From NCBI GenBank assembly GCA_030595135.1, contig JAUVDU010000078.1, positions 1 through 7,049 of the forward strand: a stretch of DNA of 7,049 nucleotides, read 5' to 3'. This DNA comes from Deltaproteobacteria bacterium. Lineage in GTDB: Bacteria > Desulfobacterota > Anaeroferrophillalia > Anaeroferrophillales > Tharpellaceae. The translations under genes were made by a program, and so were the position numbers. Positions 1 through 6,404 of the stretch are shown here, in pieces. Position 1 is the first letter of the stretch; the number at the start of each line of letters is the position of its first letter. The notes under the pieces were generated by a model, which made no database searches, had not been told where the DNA came from, and was given only the letters and a program-made list of their open reading frames with translations.

Positions 1-25
1 CGAGAGCAAGCGCCTTATCCGTCAT
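1..25 (-). CDS. Possible start of a gene running off the left edge
   Basis: On the minus strand an ATG at 25-23 opens a frame reading M-T-D-K-A-L-A-L to the window edge with no stop. It lies 188 bases downstream of the hybrid kinase stop and on the same strand, so a downstream gene here is reasonable. Many response regulators begin in a similar way, but eight residues are far too few to assign a family. No good Shine-Dalgarno sequence is seen; the best purine patch is GTGGA about 12 bases upstream. It could equally be a chance open frame. Confidence 0.22.
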
Positions 26-77
26 TGAATAAAAGTCCACAACATACCTAAATAAGTACACTACAGTTAAAAGTTCC

Positions 78-105
78 AAATTACAGACTTTTTTAAGGCT
101 GTAAA
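78..105 (-). promoter_or_regulatory. Weak promoter candidate with a dyad
   Basis: Read on the minus strand, TTTACA (105-100) and TAATTT (83-78) are 16 bases apart and resemble sigma70 -35 and -10 boxes pointing left. The same stretch holds a perfect 6-bp inverted repeat, TTACAG (81-86) and CTGTAA (99-104), separated by 12 bases, as an operator might be. It would drive the possible gene at the left edge. The rest of 1-213 shows no convincing gene or terminator. This is AT-rich DNA, where such matches arise easily. Confidence 0.2.
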
Positions 106-213
106 GAGCACGCTAACACATAATCAATATTCATTCAACTGCTATCTTCAGCAACATCATCCCCACACCCAAGCGTTGGTGCTTGCAGACCCAACTTTAA
201 AGGCACAATATAG

Positions 214-3200
214 TTACAATTCCTGTTTATCCAGCAGCCGGCGAATTCGGCTGAAAATCTCATCAAAACTATATGGTTTATTGATAAACTCCCCCTTACT
301 TAGAATATCTTTATGGATACTGTCATCCAAATATCCAGAAGCAAAGAGGATTGCTATATCAGGATATATCTCTTTAATTTTTTCGCTGAGTTCCTTACCC
401 CCCATCAAAGGCATGACCACATCAGTAAAGAGCAGGTCTATACTGCCTTTATGGCTTTTGGCTTTTTCAAGCGCCTCCCGGCCATTTGATGCAGTAATAA
501 CTTGATAGCCTTTCTGCCTGAGCTTAAGCTTAACTATTGCTTTGATGTTCTCATCATCTTCGGCCACCAGTATCACTTCAGTCCCGCCAATCGATAATTC
601 AGATTTCACGTCTGCTTGCTTGTCAACACCTCCATTTTCATTCATAATCGGCCAATAGATTTTGAATGAGGTGCCTAACCCCGGTTCACTGTAGACATAA
701 ATACTTCCGTCATTCTGTTTGACTATTCCATACACCGTCGCCAGCCTCATACCAGTCCCTTTACCCACCGCCTTAGTGGTATAAAACGGTTCAAAAATAT
801 GGCCTAAGACCTCCTTGTCCATACCGCAACCATTATCGGAAACTTCTAAGAGCAGATGCTGTCCGCGAGAACTTTCTGTATGAAGTAAAGCATAATCTTT
901 ATCCAGATAAACCTCGGAGGTGGAAACTTTAATGACCTCATCAACAATTTCAGGGTGACTTCTAAGAGCATCTCGGGCATTAACCACCAAGTTGACAACA
1001 ATTTGGTTCAGTTGGCCGGGATCAGCGAAGATTTTCCCCACCTTAACATCCAGTGATGTTTCCAGTCGGATATCTTCTCCGATCAAACGTCCCAGCATTT
1101 TCTTCATTTCGTCAAGCAGACTGTTGATATTGACTACTTGCGGAAGGATTTTCTGATTGCGGCTAAAAGCCAGGAGTTGTTTGGTCAGATGGGCCGCCCG
1201 TTCTCCCGATTTCAGTATTTCCTGTACATTCTGCCAGGTTTCACTGCCCTCTTCCAGATCGTCTAAAACTATTTCAGAATAGCCATAGATGGCGGTCAGG
1301 ATATTGTTAAAATCATGGGCGACGCCGCCGGCCAAGTTACCGATAGATTCCATCTTTTGGGCCTGGATGAGTTGAGCTGCAAGTTTTTTCTTCTCCGAGA
1401 TGTCTTTGGCCACATGGGCGATGTGTGTGAGTTTACCCCTTTCATCAAACACCGGAGCCGCCGAGACCAAAAAAGTCTTGCCCAATTTCTTGTGCTCCAT
1501 CTCCCGGCTATAGGGTTTAAAATTATCCCTGGTCTCCAGAAGCGAACAATTATGGCAGGGTTTATCCAGACCCAGAAAAAGTTCATAGCAATGATTTCCA
1601 AGAATTTTATCTAGGGGAAGACCAAGAATAACACCTGCTGCTTGATTGGCTTTTACTATGCGTAGGTCAGTATCCTGAAGGGTGACAACATCAACAAAAG
1701 AGTTAAAGGTTCTTTCCCACTCCTCTTTACTCTGACGCAATAGGTTTTCCGTTCGTTTTCTCTCGCTTATATCTCTGATGATGCTTATTACTCTTACGAC
1801 TTTCCCATCTTGCCGAAAAAAAGTTGTCGTAATATCGCCTAGGAAAACCTCACCATTTTTGCGCTTCAGATATTGTTCAGTGGTAATAATTTCCTGTTCT
1901 AGTTCAATTGCCTGCCTAAATTTCCTGCCAAACTCCAAAAACCCATCTTGGCCGGGGTAGAACATACTGGTTTCCATGCCGAAACATTCTTCGGGGGTAT
2001 AACCAAAAACAGTCTCAACTGCGGGGTTAACGAACTCAACTACCCGTTCCGGCATTTTTACGGAAAATATTGCCTCTCCCAGAGAGTTCATCAGTTTTTC
2101 AAGGAAGTTTTTTTCTTTCCGCAGTGCATCCTCGGTTTTTTTCAGCTCGCTGATACGTTCTCGTATAATCCGTTTCAGGCGGCGGTTAAAATAAATCAGC
2201 ATCGTTATTCCAGCCATGACAAACAAGATGACTGCAATCCATATAAAACTGTACAAACGGGTCAAATCAGGCTCAGGCTTGGGATTGTAGATAAAACCGT
2301 CAAGGCTATAACCTGGCTCAGCCATGCCTAATTGGACATAGGTCTCGGCCATATGATGCCAGCGTCCGGGATTCATGTGGCCGATCTCAATCAGCTCAGG
2401 CATAATGAGTGGGCGCATGGCCTCGGCCTCAAAATGGAGATGGTCGATGCTTTTGGCAACCTCATATTTACGCTTAATCAGTTCGATTATTTCAGAGGGA
2501 TGGGTCATGGCATATTCCCAGCCCCGCAATGAGGCTCGGCGAAATCTTTTCACCTGATCCGGGTGGGTTCTTAGTTTTTGCTCGGATGTAAAGAGTGTGT
2601 CACCATAGAAATCAATGCCGTAGGTAGTTGGCTTGATAACTGTCGCAGGAATATTTTGTTGTTTTAGATAGTATGGTTCATTAGTTATATAGGCATTGAA
2701 GACGTCGGTTTTCCCCTCCAGCAGATCATTAATATCATAACTGCTGGGGATAATCGCAACCTGATCCGGCGTGACCCCTTCGTTGCGAAACACAGCCAGA
2801 TGTTCGGCCGCGTCATTTCCCAGCAGCAACATGACTCTGCGACCAATCATACCTTGAGGGGTACTGACTCCGGACTCTTTTTTAGCTAAAAAAACAAGAG
2901 CTGAGTGCTGAAATACAGCGGCGAGGGCGACGAGGGGCATACCGTGCAATCTGTGGAGCAACAGTTCGGAAGGAGCAACACCGTAATCAGCTCGCCCGGC
3001 AAGAACTTCACCAACCGGACGCCGGGTTGGACTGCCGCTTTTTATGGTTACATTGAATCCGGCACTCTTATAATAATTTTGCTCAATAGCGGCGTAATAT
3101 CCGGCAAACTGGAACTGATGGAACCAAGGTAACTGGAGGGTGATTTGCACGAGGTTGTTCTTTTCAGCCGCCGACTGAGTGTTTCCCGGCTGAGACAAAG

Positions 3201-3303
3201 CCATAATTGAACAGGTTGCCATCACTATAACCAGAAAACAGCGGCCAACCGACCCAGACAAAAGCTGAGTAAACAGCCTGCTTAATGATCTGATGAAATC
3301 CAT
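214..3303 (-). CDS. Hybrid sensor histidine kinase with THI5/NMT1-like periplasmic domain, two PAS domains and a receiver
   Basis: This is a 1029-residue inner-membrane signalling protein. Residues 21-36 form a hydrophobic signal/anchor. Residues 52-310 resemble the THI5/NMT1 (SsuA-like) solute-binding fold, with the signature LPWFHQFQFAGYYAA at 58-72, so the probable input is a small periplasmic molecule. The second membrane helix is at 352-371, followed by a charged coiled coil. PAS domains lie at about 393-515 and 524-640; the second carries C572 and C583-x-x-C586. The HisKA H-box has H663 in VAHDFNN, the N-box has N775, the G1 box is DNGCG (823-827) and the F-box IFEPFYTTK follows. The G2 box reads GTGMRLA: arginine 853 replaces the usual second glycine. 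The receiver (about 909-1025) keeps D916/D917, phospho-acceptor D961, S989 and K1009. The start is supported by AGGAG six bases upstream (3314-3310). The ligand is unknown; family members are often linked to pyrimidine/thiamine precursors, but that is not shown here. No partner regulator is seen in the window. Confidence 0.93.
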   Translation of the reverse strand: MDFIRSLSRLFTQLLSGSVGRCFLVIVMATCSIMALSQPGNTQSAAEKNNLVQITLQLPWFHQFQFAGYYAAIEQNYYKSAGFNVTIKSGSPTRRPVGEVLAGRADYGVAPSELLLHRLHGMPLVALAAVFQHSALVFLAKKESGVSTPQGMIGRRVMLLLGNDAAEHLAVFRNEGVTPDQVAIIPSSYDINDLLEGKTDVFNAYITNEPYYLKQQNIPATVIKPTTYGIDFYGDTLFTSEQKLRTHPDQVKRFRRASLRGWEYAMTHPSEIIELIKRKYEVAKSIDHLHFEAEAMRPLIMPELIEIGHMNPGRWHHMAETYVQLGMAEPGYSLDGFIYNPKPEPDLTRLYSFIWIAVILFVMAGITMLIYFNRRLKRIIRERISELKKTEDALRKEKNFLEKLMNSLGEAIFSVKMPERVVEFVNPAVETVFGYTPEECFGMETSMFYPGQDGFLEFGRKFRQAIELEQEIITTEQYLKRKNGEVFLGDITTTFFRQDGKVVRVISIIRDISERKRTENLLRQSKEEWERTFNSFVDVVTLQDTDLRIVKANQAAGVILGLPLDKILGNHCYELFLGLDKPCHNCSLLETRDNFKPYSREMEHKKLGKTFLVSAAPVFDERGKLTHIAHVAKDISEKKKLAAQLIQAQKMESIGNLAGGVAHDFNNILTAIYGYSEIVLDDLEEGSETWQNVQEILKSGERAAHLTKQLLAFSRNQKILPQVVNINSLLDEMKKMLGRLIGEDIRLETSLDVKVGKIFADPGQLNQIVVNLVVNARDALRSHPEIVDEVIKVSTSEVYLDKDYALLHTESSRGQHLLLEVSDNGCGMDKEVLGHIFEPFYTTKAVGKGTGMRLATVYGIVKQNDGSIYVYSEPGLGTSFKIYWPIMNENGGVDKQADVKSELSIGGTEVILVAEDDENIKAIVKLKLRQKGYQVITASNGREALEKAKSHKGSIDLLFTDVVMPLMGGKELSEKIKEIYPDIAILFASGYLDDSIHKDILSKGEFINKPYSFDEIFSRIRRLLDKQEL

Positions 3304-3339
3304 GACATTCTCCTGCTTCGTGCCTGACCGAAAACCGCC

Positions 3340-3505
3340 GTACCACTTTTTTAAGCAACCCGGCTATCTGTCGAAGATTCTTAGAAGGCTGTAGTTATTT
3401 CATAGGTTGATTCTAATATTCTAACCGACAGAAATATTTAAGTCAAATTTCGTTGAATCTTCAGAAGAGATATGATATAGTACCAAAATAGAGAAAAAGT
3501 GGTAC
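3340..3505. repeat. Nested inverted repeats between divergent genes (MITE-like or operator array)
   Basis: The outer arms GTACCACTTTTT (3340-3351) and AAAAAGTGGTAC (3494-3505) are perfect 12-bp reverse complements. Inside them lie GAAGATTC (3373-3380) with GAATCTTC (3455-3462), TCTGTCG (3367-3373) with CGACAGA (3426-3432), and GGTT (3405-3408) with AACC (3423-3426). The centres of the outer pair, the 8-bp pair and the innermost pair fall within about 7 bases of one another. This fits a degenerate 166-bp palindromic element such as a MITE, or a set of binding sites for a regulator of the divergent genes. No target-site duplication is obvious. The region is AT-rich, so the shorter inner pairs could be chance. 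Confidence 0.5.
3453..3481 (+). promoter_or_regulatory. Candidate sigma70-type promoter of the ATPase gene
   Basis: TTGAAT (3453-3458) and TATAGT (3476-3481) are separated by 17 bases, the preferred spacing. They match the consensus boxes at 4 of 6 and 5 of 6 positions. Transcription would begin near 3488, giving a leader of about 40 bases before the ATG at 3530. A dyad, GTACCA (3480-3485) and TGGTAC (3500-3505), overlaps the end of the -10 box and the expected start site, a typical repressor position. This was judged by eye; no equally good promoter was found for the leftward kinase gene. Confidence 0.45.
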
Positions 3506-3529
3506 AACAAATTACATGACAAGGAAAAT

Positions 3530-4852
3530 ATGGAACGAACTATCAGCAATCAACTCGTCTCGTGGATGAAAAAACGGCCTCGCAAACCACTTATTGTGCG
3601 TGGGGCAAGACAGGTTGGCAAAACATATTCACTCGCAGAGTTCGGCAATAAAAATTTTAAGGCCTGCCATTACCTCAATTTTGAAGAAGATGAACAATTA
3701 ACGTCAATTTTTGCTAAAGATCTAAAACCTGATCGAATACTCAAGGAGTTGGAATTTTACCTTGATAGTTCTATTAGTGTGCAAGAAGACATCCTGTTTT
3801 TTGATGAGATCCAGGCATGCCCCAGAGCTTTGAACAGCTTAAAATATTTCCAGGAAAAAAAACCGAACCTGGCTATTGTTGCAGCCGGTTCCCTGCTTGG
3901 AGTTGAACTTAGCGACGTTTCGTTTCCGGTCGGCAAAGTCGAATTTATCGATATGCACCCTTTATCTTTTGTTGAATTTCTCAACGCAACAGGTGATCAC
4001 GCTTCTTATTCATTCCTCAAAGAATTCCACAAAAATCTCGATATCCCGGAAATTGTCCATCAACGTCTCTGGCAACAGATGAAAAACTATATGATCGTCG
4101 GCGGTCTTCCCGAAGCGGTAAACACCTGGAATGATAACCGAAAGACTCCGTTCGCAGCATTTAAAGCGGTACGCAAGGTGCAAAAGGATCTGCTTACTTC
4201 ATATCTTGTAGATATGGCAAAGCATTCCGGTAAACAAAATTCGATGCACCTTGAACGATTATGGAACAATATCCCAAACCAGCTCGCCCGGGAACAAGAT
4301 GGATCGGCCGCAAAATTTAAGATTAAGAACGTAATCCCGGGGGTTCGCGGCTATGAGCGTTTAGCCGGCAGTATCGACTGGCTTGTAAAAGCGGGCTTGA
4401 TCAATAAAGTTGTGATGGTAAATAGCGGCAACTTACCGTTCTCGGCATACGCCAGGGAAAACAGTTTTAAATTGTACTGTTTTGATACCGGTCTTTTGGG
4501 CGCCCTTGCTGATCTTTCACCTAAAACAATACTTGATTATGACTACGGTTCATACAAGGGCTATTTTGCCGAAAATTTTGCCGCCCAGGAATTTCGTTGG
4601 GCAGAGAACTTAACATTACATTATTGGCGAGAACGAACTGCAGAGGTTGAATTTATACGCGAGGTTGAAGGCACGGTTCTACCTATTGAAATCAAATCAG
4701 GCTGGGTGACGCAGGCAAAAAGTATTAAGGTTTTCGCCGAAAAATACAACCCACCATACCGAATTATTTTAAGCGGCCGATCATTCCGCTTAGACCATAA
4801 AAACAGAGTTCATTCTTACCCGCTCTATCTCGCAGGCAAGCTCCCTCTTTAG
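3530..4852 (+). CDS. AAA-type ATPase with DUF4143 C-terminal domain
   Basis: This is a 440-residue soluble protein of the widespread 'ATP-binding protein, DUF4143' family, and its length is normal for the family. The N-terminal AAA domain has a Walker A motif GARQVGKT (25-32), a Walker B motif ILFFDEIQ (88-95) with D92/E93, and the conserved AAGSLLGVEL stretch (118-127). The C-terminal DUF4143 part (roughly 220-440) ends in a PD-(D/E)xK-like pattern: E348 in YFAENF, E374 in AEVEFI (the family usually has D here), then E387-x-K389 in PIEIKSG. Cellular function is not established for the family; proposed roles include nucleic-acid or toxin-antitoxin-like activities. The ATG at 3530 is preceded by AAGGA four bases upstream, and the frame is closed by a stop at 3473-3475, so an earlier start is unlikely. 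It is transcribed alone, divergent from the hybrid kinase and convergent with the heme kinase, like an independent accessory gene. Confidence 0.92.
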   Translation: MERTISNQLVSWMKKRPRKPLIVRGARQVGKTYSLAEFGNKNFKACHYLNFEEDEQLTSIFAKDLKPDRILKELEFYLDSSISVQEDILFFDEIQACPRALNSLKYFQEKKPNLAIVAAGSLLGVELSDVSFPVGKVEFIDMHPLSFVEFLNATGDHASYSFLKEFHKNLDIPEIVHQRLWQQMKNYMIVGGLPEAVNTWNDNRKTPFAAFKAVRKVQKDLLTSYLVDMAKHSGKQNSMHLERLWNNIPNQLAREQDGSAAKFKIKNVIPGVRGYERLAGSIDWLVKAGLINKVVMVNSGNLPFSAYARENSFKLYCFDTGLLGALADLSPKTILDYDYGSYKGYFAENFAAQEFRWAENLTLHYWRERTAEVEFIREVEGTVLPIEIKSGWVTQAKSIKVFAEKYNPPYRIILSGRSFRLDHKNRVHSYPLYLAGKLPL

Positions 4853-4912
4853 ATGATAACAGGTTGAAAAAAGATCATCGCTCCTTCCGTTGGATACCCC
4901 AAGAACACTGCA

Positions 4913-5680
4913 TTATAAATTTTTTGCTATTGTAAAAAAGAAAGTCACCCCATTTACGCCATCAGACTCCCCCCAGACTTTCCCCTGATGGAGCTCGGCA
5001 ATCTCCTTGACAATAGCTAATCCCAAGCCGCTGCCTTCCGCTCCTGTAGTGGTTTTACTTCTTTTAAACGGAGCAAAAATCTTTTCACATTCCTCCGGTT
5101 CCAGAGCAACGCCATTATTCTTCACGGAAAAAATATAGGCTTCATCCGACTCATTATAGCTGATTTCAATCGTGCTTAAAGTATCTCCGGCATATTTTAA
5201 AGCGTTATCGACAAAATTTCTAAGCACTCTGATTAAAGACAATCTATCGGCACGGATCACTATATCCGCTTCGGGTTCAAGCCATTTTATCCCGCGCTTG
5301 CTCAATTGGCTTAAATACTCTTGTCTAATAACATGGAATATCTCATTAACATTCACTCTCTCCAAAACAAGAGGCCGCTCCTTGGTTGACATATAGAGAT
5401 TTATCTGATCGACCAGTGAAATGATGTGATCGGATAATTTCAATATCCGATCACAATAAAGAGTCCCTTTACCGTCAAGATTATCTCGGTGTTTTTTGGT
5501 TAACAATTTTGTGGTTCCGTGAAGTGCAATTGCCGGATTTTTTAAATCATGAGACACAGAATAGGCGAACATTTTAATTTTTTCAGAACTTTCATGCAAC
5601 TCGATTGCGGCAGCCCGTCGTTCAATAATCCGATTTCTTCCATGATAGAAAATAAAAACAACCGCCAGAACTCCAACCAA
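4913..5680 (-). CDS. Histidine kinase, C-terminal part (frameshifted from the heme-sensor half)
   Basis: This frame carries the transmitter of a kinase whose sensor half lies at 5542-6363. It opens inside a membrane helix (LVGVLAVVFIFYHG), so the TTG at 5680 is an artefact of the break and not a likely natural start. After the helix come a short charged linker, the H-box SVSHDLKNP with H44, a DHp helix pair, the N-box with N159 in NFVDNALKY, a G1 box reading NNGVA (188-192) where DNGVG is usual, the F-box IFAPFKR, and a G2 box GSGLGLAIV (216-224). Asn for the G1 Asp and Ala for the last Gly are departures from consensus, although related kinases tolerate such changes. Joined at the T run, the full protein would be about 483 residues, with the phospho-accepting histidine at 272. 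There is no receiver domain, so a separate response regulator is expected, but none is in the window. Confidence 0.85.
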   Translation of the reverse strand: MVGVLAVVFIFYHGRNRIIERRAAAIELHESSEKIKMFAYSVSHDLKNPAIALHGTTKLLTKKHRDNLDGKGTLYCDRILKLSDHIISLVDQINLYMSTKERPLVLERVNVNEIFHVIRQEYLSQLSKRGIKWLEPEADIVIRADRLSLIRVLRNFVDNALKYAGDTLSTIEISYNESDEAYIFSVKNNGVALEPEECEKIFAPFKRSKTTTGAEGSGLGLAIVKEIAELHQGKVWGESDGVNGVTFFFTIAKNL

Positions 5681-6363
5681 CCAAAAAAAGTATGGGTGAA
5701 ATATATTTTCGATGTCGCCCTGTATGACATATCATAATAGGGCGTCAAAGGAATGGAGACACTCACCCCTCCGCGCACATCCCCCACCTCATACCCCTGA
5801 CCACCATGGCATTTCAAACATCCTTCGATGGTATACATAGGTCTCATTAATCGGAGAAAGGGTGCGCCTTCAACCGACTCAACCTCAAAAACCTCTTCAA
5901 CCCCGTCACCAAACTCCTGTAATGCATGTCGCTCCCAGGCATCCGGCCGATTGAGGATGTTTAATAACTTTAAACTGGTGATTTTGCCCTTTATTTTATA
6001 AAAATCTCCAAATTGGTTTATTACTTGACGCAACATGTAAGCAGGATTCATCAATGTCAGGCTCTTACCTCCCGGAGTCACAATATCCCGATCCGGTATA
6101 TGGCTGAGCTTCGGATTTGGTGGGGTAAATTCGGTTACCGGCACATAAACACCACCATGACTGGTGGCCCACAAACGAAAAGCATGATCCTTATTGAAAA
6201 CCGTAAGCGCCTCTTTTCGAGCTAAATTCAGGACAACCTCTTTTTCTGTAGCAACACTCCAATATGCGGACAGAAAGCATAAAACCGTCCAAGTGACAAC
6301 CGCACAGAAAGAGATCCTCTTGAGAAAAAGAGAATCAGTGTGATAATTTTTAAAAGCAGTCAT
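5542..6363 (-). CDS. Heme-binding (DUF3365/Tll0287-like) sensor half of a histidine kinase, frameshifted
   Basis: A membrane helix at about residues 14-36 is followed by a periplasmic domain of the DUF3365/Tll0287-like type. The pattern includes NPAYMLRQ (106-113), the c-type heme motif C182-L-K-C185-H186 at 5806-5820, and GDVRGGVSVSIPL (194-206). Covalent heme suggests sensing of redox state or a gas such as NO or O2; the actual signal is unknown. The genuine protein ends near F227. Beyond that this frame reads a nonsense tail to 273, while the true continuation (WLVGVLAVV) is in the next frame. The pattern H-T-F-F-W-L-V-G obtained after a -1 shift at the T run matches how such kinases usually enter their second helix. 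The ATG at 6363 has no clear Shine-Dalgarno sequence. It lies 41 bases after the RND gene stop, so translation may depend on coupling to that gene. Confidence 0.85.
   Translation of the reverse strand: MTAFKNYHTDSLFLKRISFCAVVTWTVLCFLSAYWSVATEKEVVLNLARKEALTVFNKDHAFRLWATSHGGVYVPVTEFTPPNPKLSHIPDRDIVTPGGKSLTLMNPAYMLRQVINQFGDFYKIKGKITSLKLLNILNRPDAWERHALQEFGDGVEEVFEVESVEGAPFLRLMRPMYTIEGCLKCHGGQGYEVGDVRGGVSVSIPLTPYYDMSYRATSKIYFTHTFFGWLEFWRLFLFSIMEEIGLLNDGLPQSSCMKVLKKLKCSPILCLMI
5683..5689 (-). other. Seven-T tract at the kinase frame break (possible slippery site)
   Basis: On the minus strand the reading is CAT-ACT-TTT-TTT-GGT. The heptamer T-TTT-TTT is in the exact phase of a canonical -1 slippery site. 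A -1 slip, or one additional T, restores the kinase frame as TTT-TTT-TGG-TTG. Immediately downstream is a GG-rich stretch (GGTTGGTTGGAGTTCTGG), with no clear hairpin. The tract could be a sequencing or assembly indel, a recent mutation, a phase-variable run or a programmed shift; the sequence alone cannot decide. Confidence 0.65.
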
Positions 6364-6404
6364 ATATTTTGGGGATATCTCAAATTACTTGTTATACATT
6401 TCGC

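Noticed and set aside
169..185. CAAGC / GCTTG hairpin downstream of the hybrid kinase as its terminator
   Set aside because: The stem is only five bases and no U run follows on the minus strand.
176..505. Plus-strand open frame opposite the receiver domain of the hybrid kinase
   Set aside because: It lies antisense to a clearly conserved receiver domain and its translation shows no recognisable motif. The other antisense frames inside the kinase and ATPase genes were rejected for the same reason.
3304..3529. TPP riboswitch or other structured leader upstream of the THI5-domain kinase
   Set aside because: No THI-box-like conserved sequence is seen; the inverted repeats present do not match a known riboswitch architecture.
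4852..4879. GATGAT / ATCATC inverted repeat after the ATPase stop as a terminator
   Set aside because: The six-base AT-rich stem has a 16-base loop and no T tract following the stem on either strand, so it is too weak to call.
5680..5734. Independent start of the transmitter half of the heme kinase
   Set aside because: The only candidate is a TTG inside a transmembrane helix with no ribosome binding site. A frameshift from the upstream half explains it better.
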